10,735 nt of DNA from JAFAXD01 sp035472475. GTDB taxonomy: Bacteria > Pseudomonadota > Alphaproteobacteria > Rhizobiales > Xanthobacteraceae. Under the pieces are notes generated by a model, which saw only the letters and a program-made list of their open reading frames with translations, was not told the DNA's origin and searched no databases. This document shows, one piece after another, positions 1 to 8,377 of the stretch; position 1 is the first letter of the stretch; each line of letters starts with the position of its first letter. Position numbers and translations under genes: made by a program. Where the stretch lies: positions 1 to 10,735 of the forward strand of contig DATIPA010000070.1 in assembly GCA_035472475.1 (NCBI GenBank). The letters run 5' to 3'.

Positions 1-422
1 CCGGGCGCGGCCCAGCGCGCCAGCGCATTGGTGTAGGATCGCGGCAGATCCCAATCGCGCGCCGCGGCGAGCACGCAGGCGAGGTAGCCGGGCCGGGGCC
101 GCCCGGGCCGCGACGAGCGCCCGATGTAGACCAGTGCTAAAGCCACGCCGCCGGCATGACCGACCGCATGCACGCGGCGACAATAAAGGCCGGTGTCGAT
201 GCTCTCGTAGGCGTTGAGCGCGTCAACGTCGCGCGGGGTCAGCTGCCAGAGCACGCCGTGCACCTCATGCCCCGGCCGCCTGACGATCGATGCATAGCCG
301 TCCGCCATGACGATGAAACGATGGTGATCGAGCACCGCGGTCCCGAGCGGACGCGCGTGCGGACAATGCCGCCGCATCAGCGCGCGCGACATGTTGGACC
401 CGTACGCAAAATGCAGCGGCAT
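1..422 (-). CDS. Gamma-glutamylcyclotransferase family protein (AIG2/GGCT fold), 3' end outside window
   Basis: Enzymes of this fold release 5-oxoproline from gamma-glutamyl amines or peptides, in some cases glutathione, in the cytoplasm. The reading frame is open from 422 to the window edge, giving 140 residues without a stop. The diagnostic motifs are visible: FAYGSNM at residues 5-11, which forms the substrate loop, and LNAYESIDTGLYCRRV at 69-84, in which E73 matches the catalytic glutamate of the family. Family members are usually 140-180 residues, so only the C-terminal tail should be missing. The ATG shares one base with the TGA of the upstream methyltransferase (TGATG), which argues for translational coupling; an in-frame GTG lies one codon earlier. 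The true substrate cannot be told from the sequence. The family call is fairly secure. Confidence 0.82.
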   Translation of the reverse strand, partial: MPLHFAYGSNMSRALMRRHCPHARPLGTAVLDHHRFIVMADGYASIVRRPGHEVHGVLWQLTPRDVDALNAYESIDTGLYCRRVHAVGHAGGVALALVYIGRSSRPGRPRPGYLACVLAAARDWDLPRSYTNALARWAAP

Positions 423-1645
423 CACCGTTCCCTCGCCTGCAGCGCGCGCTCCTGGTCCACCATATAGTCGCGCACGACCGGCACATCGTCACGGCGTTCG
501 CTCAGCAGGATCTGGAACACCATGTTGGAGCCGTGCAGAAAACCAAGCTCGGCCGCGCCCAGGTAGAACTCCCACATGCGCGCAAACCGCTCGCCCATCA
601 TGGCGACGACGGACGGCCGCTTGGTCGCAAAGCGTTGCCGCCAGTTGCGCAGGGTCCAGGTGTAATGCAGCCGCCAGACCTCGCAGTCGTCGACCCACAG
701 GCCGGTCCGTTCGGTCGCGGCAAACACCTCGGACAGCGCCGGCGCGTAGCCGCCCGGGAAGATGTACTTGCGAAAGAACGGCGGCGTCGAGCCAGGCGGG
801 GACATCCGCCCGATGGCGTGGATCAGGGCGCAGCCGCCGGGCGCCAGCAAGCGACGAATGGCGCGGAAATAGTCGTCGAAATAGGCAACGCCGACATGCT
901 CCATCATGCCGATCGAGACGATGCGATCGAACGGGCCGGAGATCTCGCGATAGTCCTGCTCCACGAACGTGATCTTGTCCACGACGCCGGCGGTGCGCGC
1001 CCGCTCGCGTGAGGCCGCAAGCTGGTCGGGCGAAACATTGAGCGCCGTAACGCGCACGTCGAACGTCTGCGCCAGGTAGATCGCGAGCGCGCCCCAGCCT
1101 GATCCGATGTCGAGGACCCGCATGCCGGGCGCGAGCATCAGTTTGGCCGCCACGTGCCGCAACTTGTTGAGCTGGGCGGCCTCGAGCCCCTCCGCCGGAT
1201 GGGTGAAATAGGCGCAGGAATAGTTCATGCGCTCATCGAGCCAGAGCGCATAAAAGTCGGTCGGATGATCATAGTGCTCGCGGACATTGCGCGCCGCGCG
1301 GCCGAGCGCATTCCGTTGATGAAACGAGCGCAGCGCCCGCCATACCTTGCGCAGCACCAGCTGGAGCGGGTGGGCGCCAAAGTGCCGCCGGTTGACCGAG
1401 AACAACATCTGCAGATCGTAGATGCCGGCGTTCTCGATCGTCAGGCGTCCGTCCATGTAGGTTTCGGCGGTGGCCAGTTCCGGATTGAAAAAGATCTCGC
1501 GTTCGACCTTCGCGTCGTGGAAGCGCACGATGACGTCCGGTCCGTCAGCGCCGCTCCCGAAGGAATGCCGGCTGCCGTCATGCCGGATGACGGTCAGGCG
1601 TCCTTTTTCGACGAAGCGCCGGAGCAGATGTTGCAGGAGAAACAC
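422..1645 (-). CDS. cfa: Cyclopropane-fatty-acyl-phospholipid synthase family SAM methyltransferase
   Basis: This enzyme would transfer a methylene group from S-adenosylmethionine to the double bond of unsaturated acyl chains in membrane phospholipids, or a related methylation. Counting from the TTG at 1681, the SAM loop LDIGSGWG is at 190-197, YSCAYF at 154-159 carries the conserved Cys, GMMEHVG at 258-264 the Glu, IHAIG at 287-291 the His, and HYTWTL at 339-344 the Tyr. These correspond to the bicarbonate-site residues of E. coli Cfa. I chose the GTG at 1645 (407 aa) because AGGA lies 8 nt upstream of it. The TTG at 1681 (419 aa) has no ribosome-binding site. The gene lies about 65 bp after the TPR gene and overlaps the next gene by one base. 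CfaA and CfaB-like paralogues with other lipid substrates cannot be excluded. Confidence 0.9.
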   Translation of the reverse strand: MFLLQHLLRRFVEKGRLTVIRHDGSRHSFGSGADGPDVIVRFHDAKVEREIFFNPELATAETYMDGRLTIENAGIYDLQMLFSVNRRHFGAHPLQLVLRKVWRALRSFHQRNALGRAARNVREHYDHPTDFYALWLDERMNYSCAYFTHPAEGLEAAQLNKLRHVAAKLMLAPGMRVLDIGSGWGALAIYLAQTFDVRVTALNVSPDQLAASRERARTAGVVDKITFVEQDYREISGPFDRIVSIGMMEHVGVAYFDDYFRAIRRLLAPGGCALIHAIGRMSPPGSTPPFFRKYIFPGGYAPALSEVFAATERTGLWVDDCEVWRLHYTWTLRNWRQRFATKRPSVVAMMGERFARMWEFYLGAAELGFLHGSNMVFQILLSERRDDVPVVRDYMVDQERALQARER

Positions 1646-1708
1646 GTCAGTGATCCTCGCTTGGAGACGTGTTTGTCCCAAAATGACCGGAAAGGCCAGC
1701 GCCGTGAC

Positions 1709-2350
1709 TCACGGTCTGGCGCCGAGCTCCTTGAGGGCCTTTTCGACGTAGCTGCGCAGCCCGGCGTCGGGCTTGAGCGCGAGCGCGCGACGAAAATCGG
1801 CGACCGCACGATCGGTCAGGCCCTTGCTGCGGTAGACCAGGCCGCGGTTGATGAACGCGATCGCGTAGTCGCCGTTGAGCTCGATCGCCCGATCGAAATC
1901 CTCGAGCGCGCGATCGTAGCGTCCGAGCTGCATGAGCGCGTCGCCGCGATTGTTGAAGGCGGCCGGATTGCCGGCGTCGAGCCCGATCGACCGGTCGTAA
2001 TCGGCGAGCGCGTGGTCGATGTCGCCCTTGCGCCGGTAGGCGAGCGCGCGATTGTAGAACGCCTCGGCGTAGCTCGGATTGAGCGCGATCGCGGCGCCGT
2101 AATCCGCGATCGCGCGGTCATAGTCGCGCTTGTCGTCGTAGGCACTGCCGCGATTGTTGAAGGCGGCGGCATTGCGCGGGTCGAGCCGGATCACCGCCGT
2201 GCAGCCCTCGATCTGCTGATCGGGCGAGGCCGTACCTTTGCGGTCGCACCACGCCATATCGTGCGCGCTTTGCGCCCGCGCGAGCGCGCCCTGCCCCAGG
2301 CTTGCGACCACCCCAACCAAGCATCTCGCCACCAGCGATGCCCGTCGCAT
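1709..2350 (-). CDS. Exported tetratricopeptide-repeat protein
   Basis: A 213-residue protein with a likely Sec signal peptide: Arg-rich start, hydrophobic stretch at residues 11-24, and a probable cut after an Ala near 26-29. It is followed by TPR repeats. Four clear 34-residue units cover about 62-95, 96-129, 130-163 and 164-197, each with the pattern AFxNRGxAYxxxGDYDRAIADYDRAI. A degenerate first unit spans about 30-60 and contains two cysteines, C35 and C50, that could form a disulfide after export. TPR arrays bind peptides or partner proteins, so this is a scaffold rather than an enzyme. The ATG at 2350 follows a GGCGGA ribosome-binding sequence, and only 13 bp separate it from the stop of the membrane-protein gene, so it is probably in the same operon. 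Partner and role are unknown. Confidence 0.82.
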   Translation of the reverse strand: MRRASLVARCLVGVVASLGQGALARAQSAHDMAWCDRKGTASPDQQIEGCTAVIRLDPRNAAAFNNRGSAYDDKRDYDRAIADYGAAIALNPSYAEAFYNRALAYRRKGDIDHALADYDRSIGLDAGNPAAFNNRGDALMQLGRYDRALEDFDRAIELNGDYAIAFINRGLVYRSKGLTDRAVADFRRALALKPDAGLRSYVEKALKELGARP

Positions 2351-2363
2351 GCAAGATCCGCCC

Positions 2364-2846
2364 TTACGATGGCCCCACCCTGTCGGCCGGCAAGGATTGC
2401 GGCCGGGGCGCAGGATCGGCTTCGGCCGTCGCCCGCCGGCCCGACACCACGTGAACAAGGAACAAAACCGGCAGCGCCAGACCCAGCCCGTAGTGCAGTC
2501 GGCTGATCCACGGCCGCACCACATCGGACCCGGAATAATATAAGCCGAACGCGGTCACGATCAGGACAACGTTGAACGTCGCCATCACCGTCCCGGTCAC
2601 CCGGTTCTTGCGCGCATGCCACGCGCGCCGCAGGTGCAGCGGGATGAGAGCCCCGAGCAGCATCAGAGCCACCATGGCGGCGCCCCCGTGCACCATCAGC
2701 AAATTCACCGCCGTCTGCTGCCAGAACTCCTCGCTCTCCTTGAGCGCATCTGCCACCAGCCAGACGGCGCCGGTACCAAACAGCAGCGCGAACGCCGCGT
2801 AGATCGCCCAGCGAAACTGCGGATCAATGCGCACGGCTGGCGGCAT
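2364..2846 (-). CDS. Four-helix inner-membrane protein, candidate di-haem b-type cytochrome
   Basis: A 160-residue protein with four predicted membrane helices at about 13-35, 46-72, 85-106 and 113-136. The loop at 73-82 is rich in Arg/Lys and the C-terminal tail begins with GRR, so both termini are probably cytoplasmic. H53 and H71 lie at the two ends of helix 2, and H118 and H132 lie 14 residues apart in helix 4. If the helices pack as expected, H53/H118 face the periplasmic side and H71/H132 the cytoplasmic side, a geometry that suits two b-type haems. I recognise this as a poorly described family seen beside ApbE and FMN-binding genes, but I cannot name its Pfam entry with certainty. The ATG overlaps the end of apbE by 23 bp. 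Electron transfer between the quinone pool and the exported flavoprotein is an inference. Confidence 0.72.
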   Translation of the reverse strand: MPPAVRIDPQFRWAIYAAFALLFGTGAVWLVADALKESEEFWQQTAVNLLMVHGGAAMVALMLLGALIPLHLRRAWHARKNRVTGTVMATFNVVLIVTAFGLYYSGSDVVRPWISRLHYGLGLALPVLFLVHVVSGRRATAEADPAPRPQSLPADRVGPS

Positions 2847-3744
2847 CCTGCCAATCGGCGGTCGCGCACACTTCGCCGGTTTCCGCCACGAACAGCGCGC
2901 TAGCGCCGTAATGGTCTAGGATTGGCCCGGCGTCTTCGCGGGCGATCATCACGATCTTCGTCAATGCATCGGCCACCATGCAGGACGATGCCCGTACGCT
3001 CGCTCCGCGAACCGTCCGCACCGGTTCACCGTGGCGCGGATCGATCACCGCACAGTCGCCGACGACCCGGCTGCAGAACGGATCGACACGGCCAGCCGTC
3101 GATGCGAGCGCCTCATTGAACACGTCGATGCGCGACATCACCGCTGCCGGGTCGCCCGGATCGCGAATGTCGATCGTGTACGCATGCGGCCCAAAGCCGT
3201 AAAGATCGCCGCCCGCATTGACGAGGCCGACCGCAACGCTGCGCTCGCGCAGCGCACCAACCGCGCGATCCACCGCAAATCCCTTGGCGATGCCGCCGAG
3301 ATCGATGCGCGCGCTCGCGCGCCGCAACCGCACGCGCCGATCCGGCAACAGCTCGACCGCATCCTCGAGCGGTTGCGCTCTGCCGGGCGAGCCGGGCAGC
3401 AATCCCAGCGACTGAAGCACCGGGGCCACCGCGATGTTGAACAACCCGCCGGAACGGCGCTGCAGCTCGGCCGCCGCGGCCAGAACATCGAACGTCCAGG
3501 CGTCGACCGCGACTGCGCTGGTGCCGCCGCGATTGAGCCGGCTCACATCGCTTTGCGGATCGTGGAAGCTCATCAGCGCGTGGACGCGGGCGACCGCCTC
3601 GAACGCCGCGTCGATCGCCGCGTCCGCTACGGCGCAGGGCGCGACCGCGATCTCCACGAAAGTTCCGAGCAGCGGCCGGGCGCGCCGCACCAGGTCGGCG
3701 CCGCGCAAACCCGACGCCGCTGCGCTAGCGCCCACGGCCACCAT
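2824..3744 (-). CDS. apbE: FAD:protein FMN transferase ApbE
   Basis: ApbE uses FAD and Mg2+ to attach FMN through a phosphoester bond to a Ser/Thr of FMN-binding-domain proteins. From the ATG at 3744 the protein has 306 residues, normal for the family. Visible motifs are MSFHDPQSDVSRLNR at 58-72, DLGGIAKGFAVDRA at 148-161 (FAD site), NAGGDL at 176-181, IDPRHGEP at 234-241 and ADALTK at 258-263, which contains the metal-binding Asp. The start overlaps the end of the FMN-binding gene by 20 bp and the stop overlaps the membrane-protein gene by 23 bp, so the three genes are almost certainly cotranslated. The frame stays open further upstream to 3900, but that part lies inside the neighbouring gene and looks like out-of-frame translation. 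No signal peptide or lipobox is evident after any reasonable start, although many ApbE proteins act in the periplasm. Confidence 0.93.
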   Translation of the reverse strand: MVAVGASAAASGLRGADLVRRARPLLGTFVEIAVAPCAVADAAIDAAFEAVARVHALMSFHDPQSDVSRLNRGGTSAVAVDAWTFDVLAAAAELQRRSGGLFNIAVAPVLQSLGLLPGSPGRAQPLEDAVELLPDRRVRLRRASARIDLGGIAKGFAVDRAVGALRERSVAVGLVNAGGDLYGFGPHAYTIDIRDPGDPAAVMSRIDVFNEALASTAGRVDPFCSRVVGDCAVIDPRHGEPVRTVRGASVRASSCMVADALTKIVMIAREDAGPILDHYGASALFVAETGEVCATADWQDAASRAH

Positions 3745-4195
3745 AGGCTGCCAATACCCGCTTGACGCCCTGGGTGATGTGCTCCGACGAGAGCGTGGCG
3801 CCCGAGATGTTGCGGATGTCCTGACCGACCGCGAGCGCGCTGCCGGCGGTCTTGCCGACAAACTGCGCGAGCCAGCTCGGACTGCGAACTTCGCCGCCAT
3901 ACGACTCGCGATATTCCAGGATATCGATCCGGCGGATACGACCGCTCGGGTCGACGGACACCGCGTAGTCGATGTAGAGGTGCTTTCCGATCACGCGGTC
4001 GAACACGAAATAGCCGAGCAAGCGCCCGCCGGATTCGGCTTTCCACACCCGCCCGCCCTGCACTTCCGCGAACGTCGCTCCCGGGAACGCCTGCCGCTGC
4101 GCTTGCGCAATACTGAGATATTGCACCGCGTGGGCTGGAGCGGTGATCGAAATGGCGAGCGCTGCCGGCGCGCTCCAGCGTATCCATCGGGTCAT
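3725..4195 (-). CDS. Exported FMN-binding domain protein, probable ApbE substrate
   Basis: A 156-residue protein with a Sec-type signal peptide (hydrophobic APAALAISITAP at 9-20, predicted cut after AHA at residue 23) and one FMN_bind domain of the type found in NqrC, RnfG and NosR. The flavinylation motif SGATLS is at 131-136, and by family analogy S136 would carry the covalently bound FMN. The mature protein should be soluble in the periplasm and act as a one-domain electron carrier. The gene is immediately followed by apbE with a 20-bp overlap, the expected modifying enzyme. It lies 97 bp after the porin gene, from which it is separated by a palindromic hairpin. The ATG at 4195 is placed just before the signal peptide. 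Its ribosome-binding site (AGCAGG about 8 nt upstream) is weak, so translation may depend on readthrough from the porin. Confidence 0.9.
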   Translation of the reverse strand: MTRWIRWSAPAALAISITAPAHAVQYLSIAQAQRQAFPGATFAEVQGGRVWKAESGGRLLGYFVFDRVIGKHLYIDYAVSVDPSGRIRRIDILEYRESYGGEVRSPSWLAQFVGKTAGSALAVGQDIRNISGATLSSEHITQGVKRVLAAYGGRGR

Positions 4196-4218
4196 CCGCA
4201 GACCTGCTTCTCAACGTT

Positions 4219-4292
4219 ACTTTTGCGGGGCATCTTTTGTTTGCGCGTGTCCTTTTTCGCAAAACCGGTTCCCACTTTTGCGGGACACGCGC
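4219..4292. repeat. Palindromic intergenic element with a partial second copy
   Basis: Arms GCGCGTGTCC (4243-4252) and GGACACGCGC (4283-4292) are perfect complements. Inside them CGCAAAA (4258-4264) pairs with TTTTGCG (4276-4282), leaving a five-T bulge and the loop CCGGTTCCCAC. A second copy of one arm, ACTTTTGCGGGGCAT, lies at 4219-4233 and matches 4274-4288 at 13 of 15 positions. The element touches the last base of the porin stop codon. Its core resembles the dispersed mosaic palindromes of Hyphomicrobiales genomes as I recall them. On the minus-strand transcript it can fold between the porin and the FMN-binding gene, where it could lower downstream expression or protect the porin mRNA end. 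There is no U-run after the stem, so it is not a classic terminator. Confidence 0.75.
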
Positions 4293-6058
4293 TAGAAGAA
4301 GAAGCCCACGCCGCCAAGCACATAGTCCGTGTGCGGCGCGTTCGGATCGTCGGTCTTCACGTGCTGATAGGTCGCTTTCAGCACCACCTGGGGCGATGGA
4401 AACACCGCCACACCGGTGGTGAAGAATTGCTGTTGGCCGGCGCCGGTCGGCGAGTTCACGTCGGTTCCGGCAAATCCGGCGGTCTGCAGGTTTTGATAGG
4501 TGTAGCGGAAGAACGGAACCGCCTCCCATTGCGAACCGATGAACATCCCGAGCGGGAAGTGATACGCGATCTCGCCCGAGGTGCCGAACATGGTTTTGCC
4601 GACGTTGTTGAACGGATCGCCGTCGTTGTTGGCCCGCAGGTTCTCCGGCGCGCCAAACATGACCCGCACATATTCGCCCCGGAACTCCCATCCGGTCTGC
4701 GGCACCCGGTAGCGGAACTCGGTATCGAACATCAACAAGCTCGACGAGTTCAGCATGTTTCCGAACTGGTCGTAGGAGCCGCGCGGCGTGGTGTTCGGCG
4801 TGTAATAGACGCTTGTGCTGCCGGCGAACCCCGGCAGGAACGTCGGGGCGTAATCGAGCTTGCCGGCGACCGCGATCGCGTTGTTGAGCTGCGCGAAATC
4901 GCCGATCGGAGCCTGCGAGAACGCGAGGCCGGACAGCCCGTCGATACCGGGCGCGAAGCCGGTCGGGAACGGCGGAACCGTGTTGGCGGCGGTGCGCAAT
5001 CCGAAGTCGTCGCCGAAGTCCTCGAGACTCATGCTGGTCTGTACCTGATAGCTCAGGCCGTCCGCGAGATTGCCGTAGACGCTGGTGGCGCCCGCCTTCC
5101 AGGTTGACGGAATAAGCCCGAGATAGAGCTCCGGCCGGTTGACGCTGTAGAACTGGGTCGGCTCGTGGTGCTGGTTGATGTAGCCGATCGGGATCAGGTC
5201 GACACCGGGGGCGCGCCAGTTGAACGCGTCCACCATCTTGAAGTCGATCCAGAGCTGCTCGATTTCCGCGGTGCCGTGCAGCTTGTCGTCGGCGTCGAAC
5301 CCGGAGCCGCCGTGCTCAAACTCGATCTCGGCGTTGAAGATGATGTTCGGCGTGATGGCGTAGGTCGGCAGCAGCACCATGCGGCCCATATCAAAACCGT
5401 TCTGCCAATCGCCGTTCGCGGCCGGGTTCTGCAGCGTGCCGAATTTCACCTCACCGTAGGCGCCGATGCTCAGGCCCGGCACGGGCGAAGCCGCAGCGCC
5501 GAAAAGCGGCTTGTCGCTGCTCAGGCCGGCTTCTCCGCCGGGCAGCGGCGGCAGATGCCACAGCGCAGTTTGCGCGGTCGGCGTCGGTCCTTCGGGAGCG
5601 GGCGGCGTCTGCGGATTGCCGGCTGTCTGCCTGGCCGCGTCCGCCGGAGCCGGTGCGCTGCCTGCGGCTGTTGCCGGCGCCTCCCCGCCAGCAGGTGCTG
5701 CACCGACCGACGGCAACGGACCCAACTTGGGAAACGGTGCCCCAGCAGACTTCGCCGCCGGTTGCGCGCCCGCGGGTGCCGAAGCGGGTGCATTGCCCTG
5801 CTGTTTTTGTTTGAGCTGCGCCTCCAGCATCTGGATGCGCTGCTCCATCATCTGCATGCGTTTGAGCATCTGCTCGGTCGCAGACGACGCCTGATCCGCC
5901 GGGCGCTCGGTCGTGCTCAACGGTTTCGACGGATCGTCGATCGCGTGCGCGCCGCCCGCGCTCACACCCAGAATTGTGCTGCTCAGCAGCAACCTTGCCA
6001 ATGCAGGTCGCGACGCGCGGCGCCGTGCGCGCGCGTCCACCTTGATCTGTCCGGACAT
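4292..6058 (-). CDS. Outer-membrane porin with N-terminal coiled coil (phosphate-selective porin O/P-like)
   Basis: A 588-residue outer-membrane protein. It has a signal peptide with hydrophobic core at about 20-34 and a cut near AHA at 37-39, then a coiled coil rich in Met, Gln and Leu at about 59-88. A Pro/Ala/Gly-rich linker runs to about 165, and from about 196 the sequence shows alternating beta-strand character that ends in the typical aromatic terminus GVGFFF. The stretch GYINQHHEPTQFYSVNRPEL at 292-311 recalls the conserved His-Glu-Pro region of OprO/OprP-like porins. I chose the ATG at 6058 because it precedes the signal peptide and follows a GGGGGA ribosome-binding sequence; the frame continues upstream but gives no leader. 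It is first in the run that includes the flavin module. The substrate is unknown, and the phosphate label is only a family name. Confidence 0.82.
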   Translation of the reverse strand: MSGQIKVDARARRRASRPALARLLLSSTILGVSAGGAHAIDDPSKPLSTTERPADQASSATEQMLKRMQMMEQRIQMLEAQLKQKQQGNAPASAPAGAQPAAKSAGAPFPKLGPLPSVGAAPAGGEAPATAAGSAPAPADAARQTAGNPQTPPAPEGPTPTAQTALWHLPPLPGGEAGLSSDKPLFGAAASPVPGLSIGAYGEVKFGTLQNPAANGDWQNGFDMGRMVLLPTYAITPNIIFNAEIEFEHGGSGFDADDKLHGTAEIEQLWIDFKMVDAFNWRAPGVDLIPIGYINQHHEPTQFYSVNRPELYLGLIPSTWKAGATSVYGNLADGLSYQVQTSMSLEDFGDDFGLRTAANTVPPFPTGFAPGIDGLSGLAFSQAPIGDFAQLNNAIAVAGKLDYAPTFLPGFAGSTSVYYTPNTTPRGSYDQFGNMLNSSSLLMFDTEFRYRVPQTGWEFRGEYVRVMFGAPENLRANNDGDPFNNVGKTMFGTSGEIAYHFPLGMFIGSQWEAVPFFRYTYQNLQTAGFAGTDVNSPTGAGQQQFFTTGVAVFPSPQVVLKATYQHVKTDDPNAPHTDYVLGGVGFFF

Positions 6059-6128
6059 GCCTTCCCCCACCCCGTTCGCGAATAATGAGATCCCCACCGG
6101 TCGTCGAAATCCGCGAGCGCAAAGGTGT

Positions 6129-6157
6129 ATTCGATTTGCAGGAAGGAATAGACTCAA
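6129..6157 (-). promoter_or_regulatory. Candidate promoter of the porin-flavin operon
   Basis: On the minus strand TTGAGT (6157-6152) and TCGAAT (6134-6129) are 17 nt apart, each matching four of six bases of the housekeeping consensus. Transcription would begin near 6122 and give a leader of about 65 nt. The three operator-like repeats lie directly upstream, an arrangement that suits an activator. Because the region is AT-rich, a match of this quality can arise by chance, so confidence is low. Confidence 0.28.
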
Positions 6158-6173
6158 ATTTTGACCTAATAGA

Positions 6174-6247
6174 TTGGAATATCTTGAAAATCACTGATTT
6201 GAATTGGAGTAATTCCAAACTTCAGCTTTGAATTGGAGTAATTCCAA
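6174..6247. promoter_or_regulatory. Operator array: two identical imperfect palindromes plus a degenerate third
   Basis: The 15-mer TTGGAGTAATTCCAA occurs at 6204-6218 and again at 6233-6247, and in both places the identity extends to 22 bp (6198-6219 and 6227-6248). Each core is an inverted repeat TTGGA-N5-TCCAA. A weaker version, TTGGAATATCTTGAA, lies at 6174-6188. Start-to-start spacings are 30 and 29 bp, close to three DNA turns, so dimers would bind on nearly the same face. The sites sit 116-190 bp upstream of the porin start, and no other gene starts here, so they should govern the porin operon. The core matches 9 of 12 defined positions of the Irr iron-control element as I recall it (TTAGAA-N3-TTCTAA), which hints at a Fur-superfamily regulator without proving it. 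Confidence 0.68.
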
Positions 6248-6253
6248 ATCGAT

Positions 6254-6270
6254 TTGATGAGCAACATCAA
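6254..6270. other. Short inverted repeat downstream of pccA
   Basis: TTGATG (6254-6259) and CATCAA (6265-6270) are perfect complements around a 5-nt loop, about 34 bp past the pccA stop. The stem is only 6 bp, AT-leaning, and has no U-run on the pccA transcript, so it is at best a weak terminator. It could instead be a further regulator site beside the palindrome array. No stronger terminator for pccA is visible in the gap. Confidence 0.3.
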
Positions 6271-6303
6271 GCTCGCGTGATGTCGTCGCGCGCGCCACTG
6301 GGC

Positions 6304-8316
<2,013 letters not shown>

Positions 8317-8350
8317 CCCCACAGCCGATCTACCCGACCGCCTTACGCTT

Positions 8351-8377
8351 GCGTTGACTTGGGTCCGATGTCAACGC
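8351..8377. promoter_or_regulatory. Perfect 8-bp inverted repeat in the pccA/peroxiredoxin divergent region
   Basis: GCGTTGAC (8351-8358) and GTCAACGC (8370-8377) are perfect complements with an 11-bp spacer. The site lies 35-61 bp upstream of the pccA ATG and far upstream (over 220 bp) of the peroxiredoxin ATG. Its right arm, read on the minus strand, contains a perfect TTGACA hexamer (8374-8369) that could be the -35 box of pccA, although no convincing -10 follows. A repressor bound here would therefore cover the promoter. The rest of the 8317-8599 gap shows no coding region. Confidence 0.45.

Noticed and set aside
1816..2172. About 102-bp periodic repeat that could be taken for a tandem DNA repeat or CRISPR-like array
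   Set aside because: The period equals 34 codons and follows TPR units in frame; the copies diverge at the base level as expected for protein repeats.
1154..2506. 450-codon plus-strand frame with repeated VERD/VVIGER-like units
   Set aside because: The apparent repeats mirror the TPR periodicity of the gene on the other strand; no independent evidence of coding.
3434..5107. 557-codon plus-strand frame opposite the ApbE, FMN-binding and porin genes
   Set aside because: It crosses three real genes and their junctions, with no domain or ribosome-binding site.
5466..5894. 142-codon plus-strand frame rich in Ala, Gly and Pro
   Set aside because: It is the complement of the porin's Pro/Ala linker and coiled coil and reflects low-complexity DNA.
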